From positions 1-31,066 of the forward strand of contig CAWDHW010000030.1 of the NCBI GenBank assembly GCA_963802205.1: a stretch of DNA of 31,066 nucleotides, written 5' to 3'. The notes beneath the pieces were generated by a model, which was not told the origin of the DNA, made no database searches, and saw nothing but the letters and a program-made list of their open reading frames with translations. The stretch comes from DYRB01 sp963802205 (GTDB lineage: Bacteria; Pseudomonadota; Gammaproteobacteria; Chromatiales; Chromatiaceae). Shown here piece after piece: positions 1-7,553 of the stretch. Positions within the stretch are counted from its first letter, which is position 1. Each line of letters starts with the position of its first letter. Made by a program: the position numbers and the translations under genes.

Positions 1-682
1 CCAGGTACTGCTGGACCTTGACCCGACGCCCGGCGAACCGCTGCCGTGCCTGGTTCAGGTCGGCCTCGGAGTGGCACAGGGCAACCCCGTCGCCGCCCCC
101 GGAGGGCATGGTGATCTTGATGACGAAGGGCAAAGGCCAGCGTTCGCGCCAAAGGTCCTGGGCGAAGGCGCCCGGGGTCAGGGGCTCGGCTCTGGGGATG
201 CGGTCGGTCAGCTCGTGCATCCGGCCCTTGTCGTTGAGACGGGCCACCAGGCCTGGGTCCAGGTAATAGCGCTCGCCTGGGATCTGGCGGTTGGCGAAGG
301 GGTGGGGGGAAACGACGCGGTGCCCGGGGTACTCGGCCACCCGCTGCAGGTGGCCCTGGGGGCCCGAGTGGCGCAGGACCTCCCCGAAGCGACCGGGGAA
401 GTGCTCGCGATAGAAGCCGCCCCAATAGCCGGACCAGTCCCCGGTCAGGTCCAGGGCCGCGTCGTCCGCCAGGGTCAGCAGGGACCCGCCGAACAGCAGG
501 AAGCGGGACGCCTGACAACTCAGGTACCGCGGACCGCGCAGGTAGAAGTAGGCGAAGTCCCCGGCGCCGTCTTCGCCTGGATCGGCCTGGGGTCCGTAGC
601 AAGGGTAGCGCGGCAGGTGCAGGGCCGGGCCAGGGGTGACGAAGAGGTCCGAGAGGGAACGGGCGGGCGATCGCTTCCACAC
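1..682 (-). CDS. ATP-grasp domain protein (3' end beyond the window)
   Basis: An open frame without stops runs from a GTG at 682 leftwards off the window edge, giving about 227 residues. The start is chosen because AGGA lies 11 bases upstream and no in-frame ATG is available; an alternative start is possible. The stretch PFVIKITMPSGGGDGVAL near residue 195 has the look of the beta-strand plus glycine-rich loop that grips ATP in ATP-grasp ligases. The catalytic C-terminal half is missing from the window, so the substrate cannot be named. It starts 35 bp after the plcP stop and probably belongs to the btaA-btaB-plcP operon. ATP-grasp enzymes join a carboxylate to an amine or thiol, so a head-group ligase or a peptide ligase would both fit. 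Family assignment is moderate; role is unknown. Confidence 0.6.
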   Translation of the reverse strand, partial: MWKRSPARSLSDLFVTPGPALHLPRYPCYGPQADPGEDGAGDFAYFYLRGPRYLSCQASRFLLFGGSLLTLADDAALDLTGDWSGYWGGFYREHFPGRFGEVLRHSGPQGHLQRVAEYPGHRVVSPHPFANRQIPGERYYLDPGLVARLNDKGRMHELTDRIPRAEPLTPGAFAQDLWRERWPLPFVIKITMPSGGGDGVALCHSEADLNQARQRFAGRRVKVQQYL

Positions 683-717
683 AGGGATCGGTGTCCTGGC
701 CAGCCGCGCCGCGGCGC

Positions 718-1572
718 TCAGTGGGCGACGTCGGAATGCCGGGCCATGGCCTGCCGGGCGGCAAGAGGCAGCGGCGGTGCCTCATACCCCGTGGCCTCGT
801 CCGCGGCGGCGGCCGGCATCGGCACCTGGGGATGGTGGGTCTTGCCCCACTCGATCAGCTCCAGGCGGCCGTCCTGGTGTTCGACGATGGCGGTGCAACT
901 GTCCACCCAATCCCCGCAGTTGACGTAGCGGATGCCATCGATGTCCTTGATGCTGGCCGCATGGATGTGGCCACAGATGACGCCGTCGAGCCCGCGCTGG
1001 CGCGCCGAGTGCGCCACCGCGTCCTCGAAGTCGTAGATGAAGCTCACCGCCGTCTTGACCTTGCGCTTGGCGTATCCGGCCAGGGACCAATATCCGGCCA
1101 TACGCAGGCTTCGTCGCACCCAGGAGATGACGACGTTCAGGCGCACCAGAAACTCGTAGGCGCGGTCGCCCAGGACCGCCAACCAGCGGTGATAGCGGGT
1201 CACCTGATCGAACTCGTCGCCATGGACCAACAGATAGCGCCGCCCATCCGCCGCCGTGTGGACCGCTTCCTGGGCCACATGGACGTCGCCGAAGCGGCTG
1301 CCGATGTACTCGCGCAGGGCCTCGTCGTGGTTGCCGGGGATCAGGACGACGCGGGCCCCGTGGCGGGCCCGCTTGAGGAGCTTCTGGACCACGGTGTTCT
1401 GGGCGCTGGACCAATGGATACCGCGGCTCATGGCCCAGAAGTCGATGATGTCGCCCACCAGATAGAGGGTCTGCGACTCGTAGTCCCGGAGGAAGTCCAG
1501 CAGGCGTCCCGCCTGGCAGGCGCGGGTCCCGAGGTGGATGTCGGAGAGGAAGATGGTGCGGACCTCCGGCAC
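718..1572 (-). CDS. plcP: PlcP-like metallophosphoesterase (phospholipase C; LpxH-related)
   Basis: This 284-residue calcineurin-type metallophosphoesterase has all the metal-binding blocks: SDIHLG (D11, H13), GDIIDF (D41, D44), GNHD (N81, H82), HGD (H117) and GHIH (201-204). The frame is open further upstream, but family homology begins at this GTG. GGGGAG sits seven bases before it, and the start lies 4 bp after the btaB stop. The family is usually annotated as UDP-2,3-diacylglucosamine diphosphatase. The related PlcP of Sinorhizobium is a phospholipase C that turns phosphatidylcholine and phosphatidylglycerol into diacylglycerol during phosphate starvation. Its position directly after btaA-btaB, which consume diacylglycerol, favours PlcP over LpxH. 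Family certain, substrate inferred from context. Confidence 0.8.
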   Translation of the reverse strand: MPEVRTIFLSDIHLGTRACQAGRLLDFLRDYESQTLYLVGDIIDFWAMSRGIHWSSAQNTVVQKLLKRARHGARVVLIPGNHDEALREYIGSRFGDVHVAQEAVHTAADGRRYLLVHGDEFDQVTRYHRWLAVLGDRAYEFLVRLNVVISWVRRSLRMAGYWSLAGYAKRKVKTAVSFIYDFEDAVAHSARQRGLDGVICGHIHAASIKDIDGIRYVNCGDWVDSCTAIVEHQDGRLELIEWGKTHHPQVPMPAAAADEATGYEAPPLPLAARQAMARHSDVAH

Positions 1573-1576
1573 GCTG

Positions 1577-2311
1577 TCACTCCCCGGCGGCGGTCTCGGG
1601 CAGGTGCCCGACGAAGACGTAGTAAGGGACCCGCACCCCGGGGAGGTAGGGCACCCGGCCGCGACCCTCCAGCAGTCGATGGCTCGGCAGCAGGCGGCGC
1701 AGGCTGGGCAGATGGTCCGGGTTGGGATGGACCCCATCGTGGCCGAACCAGCGGGGCCAGAACCAGCGGGGCAGTGCCCCGTGGCGGGCCAGACCAGGGG
1801 CCGGGTCCGGCTCTGAGACATAGAAGTCAGCGACCCCGAGGGTCCCGCCGGGCCTGAGCATGGACAAGGCGTTGTCGAGGGCGCCGCGCCAGTCCGGGAT
1901 CATGGTCAGGGAGTAGGAGAAAAAGACCAGGTCCGCCGGCTGGGCGGGCCTGTAGGTCAGGGCGTCGGCCTCGATGATCCGCACATTGGGTAGGTCCCGG
2001 GCCCGATCCCTGGCCTGCGTGAGCAGGGCCGGGCACAGGTCCACTAGCTCGAAGGATGTCAGGGACCGCAGCCTGGGGCCCAACAGGTCCAGACTGCGGC
2101 CAGTGCCGCCCCCCAGTTCCACCACGCGCGCCCCCGGGGCTAAGTCCATCCAGTCGATGAGTTCGGTGCGGCCGTGGAGCAGGCCCTCGCGGAAGGCGTC
2201 GTACTGGGCCGCCTGGGGGGCATAGAAGGCCTGCAGGCGCTCGGCATGGCTGCCGGTCTGGGGTTGACCGCGAACCAGGCTGGCCAGGACGCGAACGTCT
2301 TCCCAACTCAT
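1577..2311 (-). CDS. btaB: BtaB-like SAM-dependent methyltransferase (betaine lipid synthesis)
   Basis: A 244-residue class I methyltransferase with a clear SAM-binding motif I (VVELGGGTG, residues 63-71), an acidic motif II (FELVDLCP) and the late motif LRPGGTLGVADFY. BtaB adds three methyl groups to diacylglyceryl-homoserine, yielding the phosphorus-free betaine lipid DGTS. The ATG at 2311 overlaps the btaA stop in an ATGA arrangement, so the two are translationally coupled, as expected for partners in one pathway. The frame is open upstream, but that portion only shadows btaA. Assignment rests on the fold plus the btaA neighbour; a methyltransferase of the family could act on another substrate, though this is unlikely here. 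Confidence 0.85.
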   Translation of the reverse strand: MSWEDVRVLASLVRGQPQTGSHAERLQAFYAPQAAQYDAFREGLLHGRTELIDWMDLAPGARVVELGGGTGRSLDLLGPRLRSLTSFELVDLCPALLTQARDRARDLPNVRIIEADALTYRPAQPADLVFFSYSLTMIPDWRGALDNALSMLRPGGTLGVADFYVSEPDPAPGLARHGALPRWFWPRWFGHDGVHPNPDHLPSLRRLLPSHRLLEGRGRVPYLPGVRVPYYVFVGHLPETAAGE

Positions 2312-3507
2312 GCCGGGGAGGCCAGGTCGGCGATGTGGAAGCCGGCATAGGTATGCACCCGATCCAGGCGTTGCAGGTCGTCCGCCAGGGCCCTGTGGTA
2401 GACCAGGCGCTCGCGCAGCGGTACCCGCTCTGGGCCCACGGCGATGAGGTCCAGATAGCCCGGGTTGGCATGGGCACTGCGGAAGATGACCCGGGCGTCC
2501 GGGGTGGCATGGGCCAGGATCTCCTCCCATTCCTCCGCCAGGGCTTGCGGGTGGTAGGACGACATCCAATCCATGTGGTCGAGCAGGACGAAGCGGGAGA
2601 TAGGCTCGTCGCTCTGCTGGAGGAACTCGGTCAGGGTCGAGGTGTGCGGGATGATGCGCTCGGCCAGGCCCCCCTTGAGGGCGGCGAAGTGCTCGCGCCT
2701 GAGGTACTCCGGACAGCAAGTGGCGGAATAGGCGCCGTGGATGTAGACCGACCAGAAATAATTGGTGGAGACCGGGAGCTGGCGGAAGACATAACCGATG
2801 GCCTCGCGGATGAAGCCCGCGACCCCCTGTCGGTGTTGGGCCTGGACCTGGCGGCGCTGGGCATAGGGGACGCCGAGCATGCTCATGGTGAGCTGGCGCG
2901 ACAGGGTCCAGTTCACCCCAGGGCCCCACAGCAGGGGCTCCACACGGTCCTCGTAGATGCTGCGCTGGGCGTCCAGGGTGCTGGCCTGGAACAGGTCGGC
3001 GACCCCCTCGGCCAGGCGTGGGCGAATACTCAGATAGGCGTGGAAGGCGCGCGCCACGGTGCCCGCCAACCCCTGGAAATAGAATCCGCCCTTGGCCTTC
3101 GCGAACCAGTGCTGACGTTCGTCCCAGAAGCGGCGCGCGAAGGGGGACAGGTCCCGACGCAGGGCCTCCCGGTAGAGGTCGCGGAAGTCCCGGTGCACCC
3201 CCTGGCCGAAGAGGGCGAAGAAGTCGTCGAACCCCAGATGCCGGATGCCGGCGAGCTTCAGTTCCAGCAGTGCCGTCTGGCGCGGGTTGGCGTCCACAGC
3301 ATGGATGCGCCGCGGTCCGACGCCGGCGTAGTCGAGTACGTTACAGCCGGCACTGGTGATGACCAGCAGCGTATCGTCCGGTCCCAGGTCCAGGGCCATG
3401 CGGTCTACAGCCGGGTCCTCCCAACAGGTGTTGTAGACCAGAGAGCGGGCGTAGATGGCATTGAAGACCTTTTGGTCGATGCGGTCGCGCAGGGTCAGGG
3501 GTTGCAC
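2308..3507 (-). CDS. btaA: BtaA, S-adenosylmethionine:diacylglycerol 3-amino-3-carboxypropyl transferase
   Basis: A 399-residue protein of the DUF3419/BtaA family, near the usual length. It carries the nucleotide-binding-like block VITSAGCNVLDYAG (about 49-62), followed by HAVDANPRQTALLELK, and a C-terminal LLDHMDWM segment. BtaA transfers the aminocarboxypropyl group of SAM to diacylglycerol, the first step of betaine lipid synthesis at the inner membrane. The start is GTG at 3507 with GGAG six bases upstream. It is the first gene of the run btaA-btaB-plcP-ATP-grasp and is preceded by a candidate PhoB-box promoter (3545-3578). That fits known induction of betaine lipids by low phosphate in bacteria such as Rhodobacter and Sinorhizobium. 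Confidence 0.92.
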   Translation of the reverse strand: MQPLTLRDRIDQKVFNAIYARSLVYNTCWEDPAVDRMALDLGPDDTLLVITSAGCNVLDYAGVGPRRIHAVDANPRQTALLELKLAGIRHLGFDDFFALFGQGVHRDFRDLYREALRRDLSPFARRFWDERQHWFAKAKGGFYFQGLAGTVARAFHAYLSIRPRLAEGVADLFQASTLDAQRSIYEDRVEPLLWGPGVNWTLSRQLTMSMLGVPYAQRRQVQAQHRQGVAGFIREAIGYVFRQLPVSTNYFWSVYIHGAYSATCCPEYLRREHFAALKGGLAERIIPHTSTLTEFLQQSDEPISRFVLLDHMDWMSSYHPQALAEEWEEILAHATPDARVIFRSAHANPGYLDLIAVGPERVPLRERLVYHRALADDLQRLDRVHTYAGFHIADLASPA

Positions 3508-3544
3508 AGGGGTCTCCAGGCTTAAGGTCGCCGACGGGCTGGGC

Positions 3545-3578
3545 AGTCTAGGGTGCGGCCATGACCCGCGGATGACGG
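3545..3578 (-). promoter_or_regulatory. Candidate PhoB box and -10 element for btaA
   Basis: Read on the minus strand, two 7-mers CCGTCAT and GGGTCAT lie 4 bp apart (3561-3578). A 10-bp gap follows, then TAGACT (3545-3550) as a -10 hexamer. The E. coli Pho box is two CTGTCAT-like repeats with an 11-bp pitch, placed 10 bp before the -10 in lieu of a -35, which is the same geometry. The predicted transcript would start about 30 bp before the btaA GTG. Confidence 0.65.
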
Positions 3579-3664
3579 AACCGCTACGGTGAGGTTAAGG
3601 CGCTGTCCGAGGCCGGCGGGGGGAGGTGCGGACGCCTTCGGGAAGGGTCAGCCTGCGTTTGGGG

Positions 3665-3738
3665 GTAGGTCGGGCTTCAGCCCGACCGCGGCGCCCGGGG
3701 TTGGCTGCAAGGCTGCATCGGACTGAAGTCCGACCTAC
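3665..3738. repeat. Composite REP-like palindrome (BIME-type), olsB-btaA gap
   Basis: Two 21-23 bp palindromic units face each other. The left one (3665-3687) begins GTAGGTCGGGCTTCAG and folds on itself; the right one (3718-3738) ends AAGTCCGACCTAC. The same composite, with the same 53-bp offset and a related spacer (around GGTTG..GCAAGG), recurs at 11329-11402. It fills much of the 232-bp gap between olsB and btaA. It may stop or stabilise the olsB message while btaA uses its own promoter. Confidence 0.85.
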
Positions 3739-3757
3739 ACCTGAAACCGCCAGGGCG

Positions 3758-4525
3758 TCAGGCATCGGCGACACGTTCGAGGAAGTGCCTGGAGTAGGCG
3801 GGGTTGATGTCGTCCACGTCCAGCAACATCAGCACATCCGCCACCGCAAAGTCCGGGTCGCGGCAGGGCTCCCCACAGGCCTTGGCGCCAAGGCGAATGT
3901 AGGCCTTGACGAGGGCGGGCAAGGGGGCGTCCAGCACGTCGTCGGAGATCTGGGTGGTCAGGAGGGGCGCATGCGGGGTTACGCGCAGGCCCTGATCGAC
4001 CATCGGCTGGCGGCGGACGCGGTTCATGATCGCCGCCGCCTGCAGGTCCTGGTCACCCAGGGGGATGCTCGCACAGCCGAAGAGGTAATCGATGCCGTGC
4101 AGGTAGATGAACCCGGCGAGCCCAGACCACAGTACGGCGATGGCCGATCCTTGCCGGTATTCCGGGGCAATACAGGTGCGACCGACCTCCAGCAGACGGC
4201 CGGGCAGGCGGGGGATGCCGCCTAAGTCGAACTCGCCCGCGGAATAGAAGCCCCCGATGTGGTTCGCCTGGTGGTCCGTGAGGAGTCTGGTGCAGCCGAC
4301 GACCTGTCCGCTCGCCGCCTCGCGCACCAGCAGGTGCTGGCAGTAGGGGTCGAACTCGTCCACATCCAGCCCGACCGTCCCCGCCCGGAGCCTGGCGCCC
4401 AACTCCGTGCCGAAGACCCGGTAGCGCAGGGCCTGTGCCTCGCGCACGTCGTCCTCGCTGGAAGCGAGTTCGACGAACAGGCGATCCCCGCGTTTGACGG
4501 GCAGTACAGCGGCAATGGCTCCCAT
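3758..4525 (-). CDS. olsB: OlsB-like ornithine lipid N-acyltransferase (GNAT fold)
   Basis: A 255-residue GNAT-type N-acyltransferase. Hallmarks of the OlsB family are visible in order: EAQALRYRVFGTELGAR (about 29-45), EFDPYCQHLLV, GGFYSAGEFDL (about 91-101), LEVGRTCIAPEYR (about 111-123), LWSGLAGFIYLHGIDYLFGC and the terminal DDINPAYSRHFL. OlsB transfers a 3-hydroxyacyl chain from acyl carrier protein to the alpha-amino group of ornithine, giving lyso-ornithine lipid. The partner O-acyltransferase OlsA is not in the window. It lies 129 bp downstream of the glycosyltransferase gene and upstream of btaA, all on the same strand. Phosphorus-free ornithine lipid fits the Pho-controlled surroundings. 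A related amino-acid N-acyltransferase with another substrate cannot be excluded. Confidence 0.8.
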   Translation of the reverse strand: MGAIAAVLPVKRGDRLFVELASSEDDVREAQALRYRVFGTELGARLRAGTVGLDVDEFDPYCQHLLVREAASGQVVGCTRLLTDHQANHIGGFYSAGEFDLGGIPRLPGRLLEVGRTCIAPEYRQGSAIAVLWSGLAGFIYLHGIDYLFGCASIPLGDQDLQAAAIMNRVRRQPMVDQGLRVTPHAPLLTTQISDDVLDAPLPALVKAYIRLGAKACGEPCRDPDFAVADVLMLLDVDDINPAYSRHFLERVADA

Positions 4526-4639
4526 GGCGCACCCTTAAGAAACTGGTTCAGCTTCCGGGCACAATACCCTGGGCATGTTGCGGCTTCGTGTGCACCAGAT
4601 GACGAGTTGGTTAAGGCGGCGCCGGTGATCGCGGAGGCT

Positions 4640-4655
4640 ACCCCCGCGAGGGGGT
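4640..4655 (-). terminator. Hairpin at the 3' end of the glycosyltransferase gene
   Basis: A perfect 6-bp GC-rich stem (ACCCCC/GGGGGT) with a GCGA tetraloop begins at the glycosyltransferase stop codon. There is no T-run after it, so it is at best a weak terminator or a message-processing/stability hairpin between the glycosyltransferase and olsB. Confidence 0.35.
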
Positions 4656-5845
4656 CAGTGCCCTGCTCTGACCCGGGTCAGGGTCTCGCGGTAGAAGTCC
4701 AGCATCCGTCCGGTCAGGGTCGGGGCAGACCATTCCTGGGCGTAGGTCCTGGCCTCCGCCCCCAGGTGTCGGCGCAGCCCTGGGTCCTTGAGCAGACGCA
4801 ACACCTGGGCGGTGAAGTGGGCCTCGTCGTCCTCTGCAATGAGGCAGCCACGTCCCTGGGCCAGAACCTCTCGAGTCCCCATGACGGCGGTGGAGACCAC
4901 CGGGACCCCCAGGGCCATGGCCTCCAGCAGGACCAGGCCCTGGGTCTCGGTGCGCGAGGCGAAGACGAAGGCGTCGCCCGCGCAATAGCAGTCCGCCAGG
5001 GGCTGGCCCCGTTCCAGATAGCCGATGAAGCGGGTATGGTCGGCCATGCCGAGGCGGGCACTTTGGGCCTCCAGGGCAGTCCGCGCCGGGCCCTCGCCGG
5101 CCACCACCAGCAGCAGGTCGGGGATCTCCCGAACAAGCCGGGTAAGGACTTGCAGCAGAAACCCGATGTTCTTTTCGAAGGCGATGCGCCCGACATGGAC
5201 CAGCACCGGGCGCTCGGGGGCTATGCCGTGGGCGCGGCGGAAGCGCACCCCGTCTCCAGGGGGCAGGCGCCCCGGCTCGATGCCAGTGGGTATGACCCGG
5301 ATGCGGGTGTGCACCCCATACCCTTCGAGCACCTCGCGCATGGCCTCGGAAGGCACCACCAGGGCGTCCACGGCATTGCCCTGACTGGCGGAGAAGCGCC
5401 GGGCGGCCAGCCGCAGCCAGGCCGACGGGATCAGGGGGACGTAGCTGTCGAGGTATTGCTCGAAGAAGGTATGATACGACTCCACCACCGGCACCCCGAG
5501 TCGGCGGGCCAGGGTAAGCCCCGTGTAGTGGGCCACGAAGGGGGTCTGGATGTGCACCAGGTCGAAACCCCGCCCCGCGAGCCCCCCGTCCCTGGGGCCG
5601 AGCAGGGCCTTGACGCGCCCGGGGCGCAACATGCGGTCCTCGGGGTCCAGGGGCAGATAGCGTGAGGCCAGGCGCAGCACCTCGAAGGGCTCGGGCCGGT
5701 CTGGCTGGTCCCTCGCCCCGTAGTCCGGCGCGATCAGGGTCACCTGGTGACCACAGGCCACCAAGCCCCGGGCGAAGGTCTGAATCGAGGTAGAGACCCC
5801 ATTGACCCGCGGAAAATAGACGTCCGAGATCATCAGGATCCGCAT
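4655..5845 (-). CDS. GT4 glycosyltransferase, probable diacylglycerol glycosyltransferase
   Basis: A 396-residue GT-B enzyme of family GT4. The N-terminal domain opens with MRILMISDVYFPRVNGVSTS, typical of GT4 enzymes that act on lipids. It contains the ESYHTFFEQYLDSYVP block (about 131-146), resembling the acceptor site of mono- and diglucosyl-diacylglycerol synthases. The C-terminal nucleotide-sugar domain has HVGRIAFEKN and the EX7E motif in TETQGLVLLEAMALG. The ATG at 5845 is preferred to upstream starts because homology begins there and AGGGGG precedes it. A candidate PhoB-box promoter lies just upstream. In Sinorhizobium a GT4 enzyme (Agt) sits next to plcP and makes glycolipids when phosphate is short, which suggests the same job here. 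The sugar donor is not predictable. Confidence 0.85.
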   Translation of the reverse strand: MRILMISDVYFPRVNGVSTSIQTFARGLVACGHQVTLIAPDYGARDQPDRPEPFEVLRLASRYLPLDPEDRMLRPGRVKALLGPRDGGLAGRGFDLVHIQTPFVAHYTGLTLARRLGVPVVESYHTFFEQYLDSYVPLIPSAWLRLAARRFSASQGNAVDALVVPSEAMREVLEGYGVHTRIRVIPTGIEPGRLPPGDGVRFRRAHGIAPERPVLVHVGRIAFEKNIGFLLQVLTRLVREIPDLLLVVAGEGPARTALEAQSARLGMADHTRFIGYLERGQPLADCYCAGDAFVFASRTETQGLVLLEAMALGVPVVSTAVMGTREVLAQGRGCLIAEDDEAHFTAQVLRLLKDPGLRRHLGAEARTYAQEWSAPTLTGRMLDFYRETLTRVRAGH

Positions 5846-5870
5846 GGCCGCCCCCTGGACAAAAGACCCA

Positions 5871-5915
5871 AGCCTATCCCGTCCCCATGACGTCCCTGTG
5901 AAGGATCTGTGAAAT
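5871..5915 (-). promoter_or_regulatory. Candidate triple PhoB half-site and -10 for the glycosyltransferase
   Basis: On the minus strand ATTTCAC, CCTTCAC and ACGTCAT are spaced exactly 11 bp apart (5887-5915). They are followed after 10 bp by TAGGCT (5871-5876). The last box and hexamer repeat the geometry seen at btaA. The outermost half-site touches the start codon of the divergent gene at 5914, so PhoB binding here could also affect that gene. Confidence 0.6.
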
Positions 5916-6333
5916 GACCATGACAAGCCCCGCCCAGGCCAACCACCGCCGTGGACTGGCGCTACCCCTCCTGTTGGCCGCGAGCCTCGCCGTCCTCACC
6001 GGCCCCGTGCTGGCCGCCCGCCCCAAGGCGGCGGCACCTGTGGATGCCCCGCCCCTCTGGGGGCTGGGGGTCAAGGGATGCGATGCCTTTCTGAACACCG
6101 CCAAGGGGTGGGACCAGGGGGTGGATGCGGACATCGCCGAGTACAGCCGCTACCAGGACTGGATTTCCGGCTTCGTCTCCGGGCTGAATCTCGCCACCGG
6201 GGACGATGTGCTGCGCGGGGCCGGGATCGACGGCGCCATGCGCCAGGTGCGCGCCTACTGCACCTCTCATCGCGAGGCCGATTTCTTCAACGCCACCATG
6301 GGCTTCGTGCGCAGTCTGAGTACTCTGCGGTGA
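5914..6333 (+). CDS. Small secreted protein of unknown family
   Basis: A 139-residue protein with a convincing signal peptide: a charged start, the hydrophobic run ALPLLLAASLAVLTG and a likely cut after VLA. The mature part has two cysteines (in VKGCDAFL and RAYCTSH), spaced as if to form a disulfide. It also has the pattern YQDWISGFVSGLN, a helix-rich look often seen in small periplasmic proteins. I do not recognise a characterised family. The start is ATG 5914 (GAAGGA eight bases before) or ATG 5920. It is divergent from the glycosyltransferase and 136 bp ahead of pstS. Location suggests a part in phosphate starvation, but that is inference only. Confidence 0.7.
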   Translation: MTMTSPAQANHRRGLALPLLLAASLAVLTGPVLAARPKAAAPVDAPPLWGLGVKGCDAFLNTAKGWDQGVDADIAEYSRYQDWISGFVSGLNLATGDDVLRGAGIDGAMRQVRAYCTSHREADFFNATMGFVRSLSTLR

Positions 6334-6370
6334 GGGGACGCCGGTGATCATCGGCGCCCAACCGGCGGTT

Positions 6371-6404
6371 TGTTCATCAAATCGTCACATCGGCGTCTCA
6401 TAAT
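6371..6404 (+). promoter_or_regulatory. Candidate PhoB box and -10 element for pstS
   Basis: TGTTCAT and TCGTCAC lie 11 bp apart (6371-6388). Exactly 10 bp later comes CATAAT (6399-6404), the best -10 hexamer in the gap. A weaker third half-site (GCGTCTC, 6393-6399) continues the 11-bp pitch. The pst operon is the classic PhoB target, so this site anchors the reading of the other three in the window. Confidence 0.7.
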
Positions 6405-6469
6405 CGCAACCTCGCGACCGGACAATAGCGACGCTCGCTACCAGATCCCCAACCGAATCGAGGTTCAAC

Positions 6470-7519
6470 ATGCGCAAGACCCCCATCGCCGCCGCCGTCC
6501 TGATGGCCTCGGCCGCCTTCTCCACCCAGGCCCTGGCCCGCGACGCCATCTCCATCGTCGGGTCCTCCACCGTCTTTCCGTTTTCCACCGCCGTGGCCGA
6601 GAACTTCGGTCGCCGCGGCAAGTTCAAGACCCCGAAGGTCGAGTCCACCGGTACCGGCGGCGGCATGAAGCTGTTCTGCTCCGGCGTGGGCGTGGACTTC
6701 CCCGACATCACCAACGCCTCCCGGGCCATGAAGGCGTCCGAGTTCGACGGCTGCCAGGAGAAGGGCGTCAAGGAGATCGTCGAGGTCAAGATCGGCTTTG
6801 ACGGCATCGCCATCGCCAACTCCAAGGCCACCAAGCAGTTCGACCTGACCCTGAAGGACGTCTGGCTGGCCCTGGCCAAGACCGTGCCCGACCCCAAGGG
6901 CGGTGACGCCCTGGTGGCCAACCCCTATAAGACCTGGAAGGAGGTGAACCCGGCCCTGCCCGATACCAAGATCGAGGTCCTGGGCCCACCCCCCACCTCC
7001 GGCACCCGCGATGCCTTCGTCGAACTGGCCATGGAGGGCGGCTGCGATGCCTTCCCCGCCATCAAGGCCATGAAGAAGGACGACGAGAAGAAGCACAAGG
7101 CGGTCTGCCACGGCATCCGTGAGGACGGCGTCTACGTCGAGGCCGGCGAGAACGACAACCTGATCGTACAGAAACTGGTCGCCAACCCTAATGCCCTGGG
7201 CATCTTCGGGTACAGCTTCCTGGAGCAGAACTCCAACAAGATCCAGGGCTCCAAGATCGGCGGCGTGGTCCCGACCTACGATGCCATCGCCTCGGGCAAG
7301 TACCCGGTCTCCCGCTCCCTGTACTTCTATGTGAAGAAGGGCCACGTCGGGACCATCCCTGGCATCGCGGAGTTCGTCGCCGAGTTCACCAACGACAAGG
7401 CCTTCGGCGAAGAGGGTTACCTGGCCGACAAGGGCCTGATCGCCCTGCCCAAGGCCGATCGCGCCAAGGTGACCGCCGCCGCCAAGGCCATGACCCCCAT
7501 GGCCAAGCCGGCGCACTAG
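6470..7519 (+). CDS. pstS: Phosphate ABC transporter substrate-binding protein PstS
   Basis: A 349-residue periplasmic phosphate-binding protein. A signal peptide ends in STQALA before RDAISIVGSSTVFPFS, the phosphate-loop block. Other family features are GTGGGMKLFCSG, the DITNASRAMK segment and PPTSGTRDAFVEL. It captures phosphate in the periplasm and delivers it to PstC/PstA. It heads the pstSCAB-phoU cluster behind a candidate PhoB-box promoter and is separated from pstC by a perfect stem-loop. It belongs to the longer PstS/SphX-like branch rather than the E. coli PstS type. Confidence 0.95.
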   Translation: MRKTPIAAAVLMASAAFSTQALARDAISIVGSSTVFPFSTAVAENFGRRGKFKTPKVESTGTGGGMKLFCSGVGVDFPDITNASRAMKASEFDGCQEKGVKEIVEVKIGFDGIAIANSKATKQFDLTLKDVWLALAKTVPDPKGGDALVANPYKTWKEVNPALPDTKIEVLGPPPTSGTRDAFVELAMEGGCDAFPAIKAMKKDDEKKHKAVCHGIREDGVYVEAGENDNLIVQKLVANPNALGIFGYSFLEQNSNKIQGSKIGGVVPTYDAIASGKYPVSRSLYFYVKKGHVGTIPGIAEFVAEFTNDKAFGEEGYLADKGLIALPKADRAKVTAAAKAMTPMAKPAH

Positions 7520-7553
7520 GCCGCGTGCGGACGCCCTGAGCGTACCCACCCAT

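Noticed and set aside
71..928. 285-codon plus-strand frame at the left edge
   Set aside because: It opposes the open minus-strand ATP-grasp frame, which shows a recognisable ATP-binding segment and an SD.
2335..3525. 396-codon plus-strand frame opposite btaA
   Set aside because: Shadow of btaA; G/V/Q/D-rich with no family match.
4526..4640. PhoB box for olsB
   Set aside because: Only one good half-site (TCGTCAT) is present; no partner at 11 bp and no -10 at the right distance. olsB more likely depends on the glycosyltransferase promoter.
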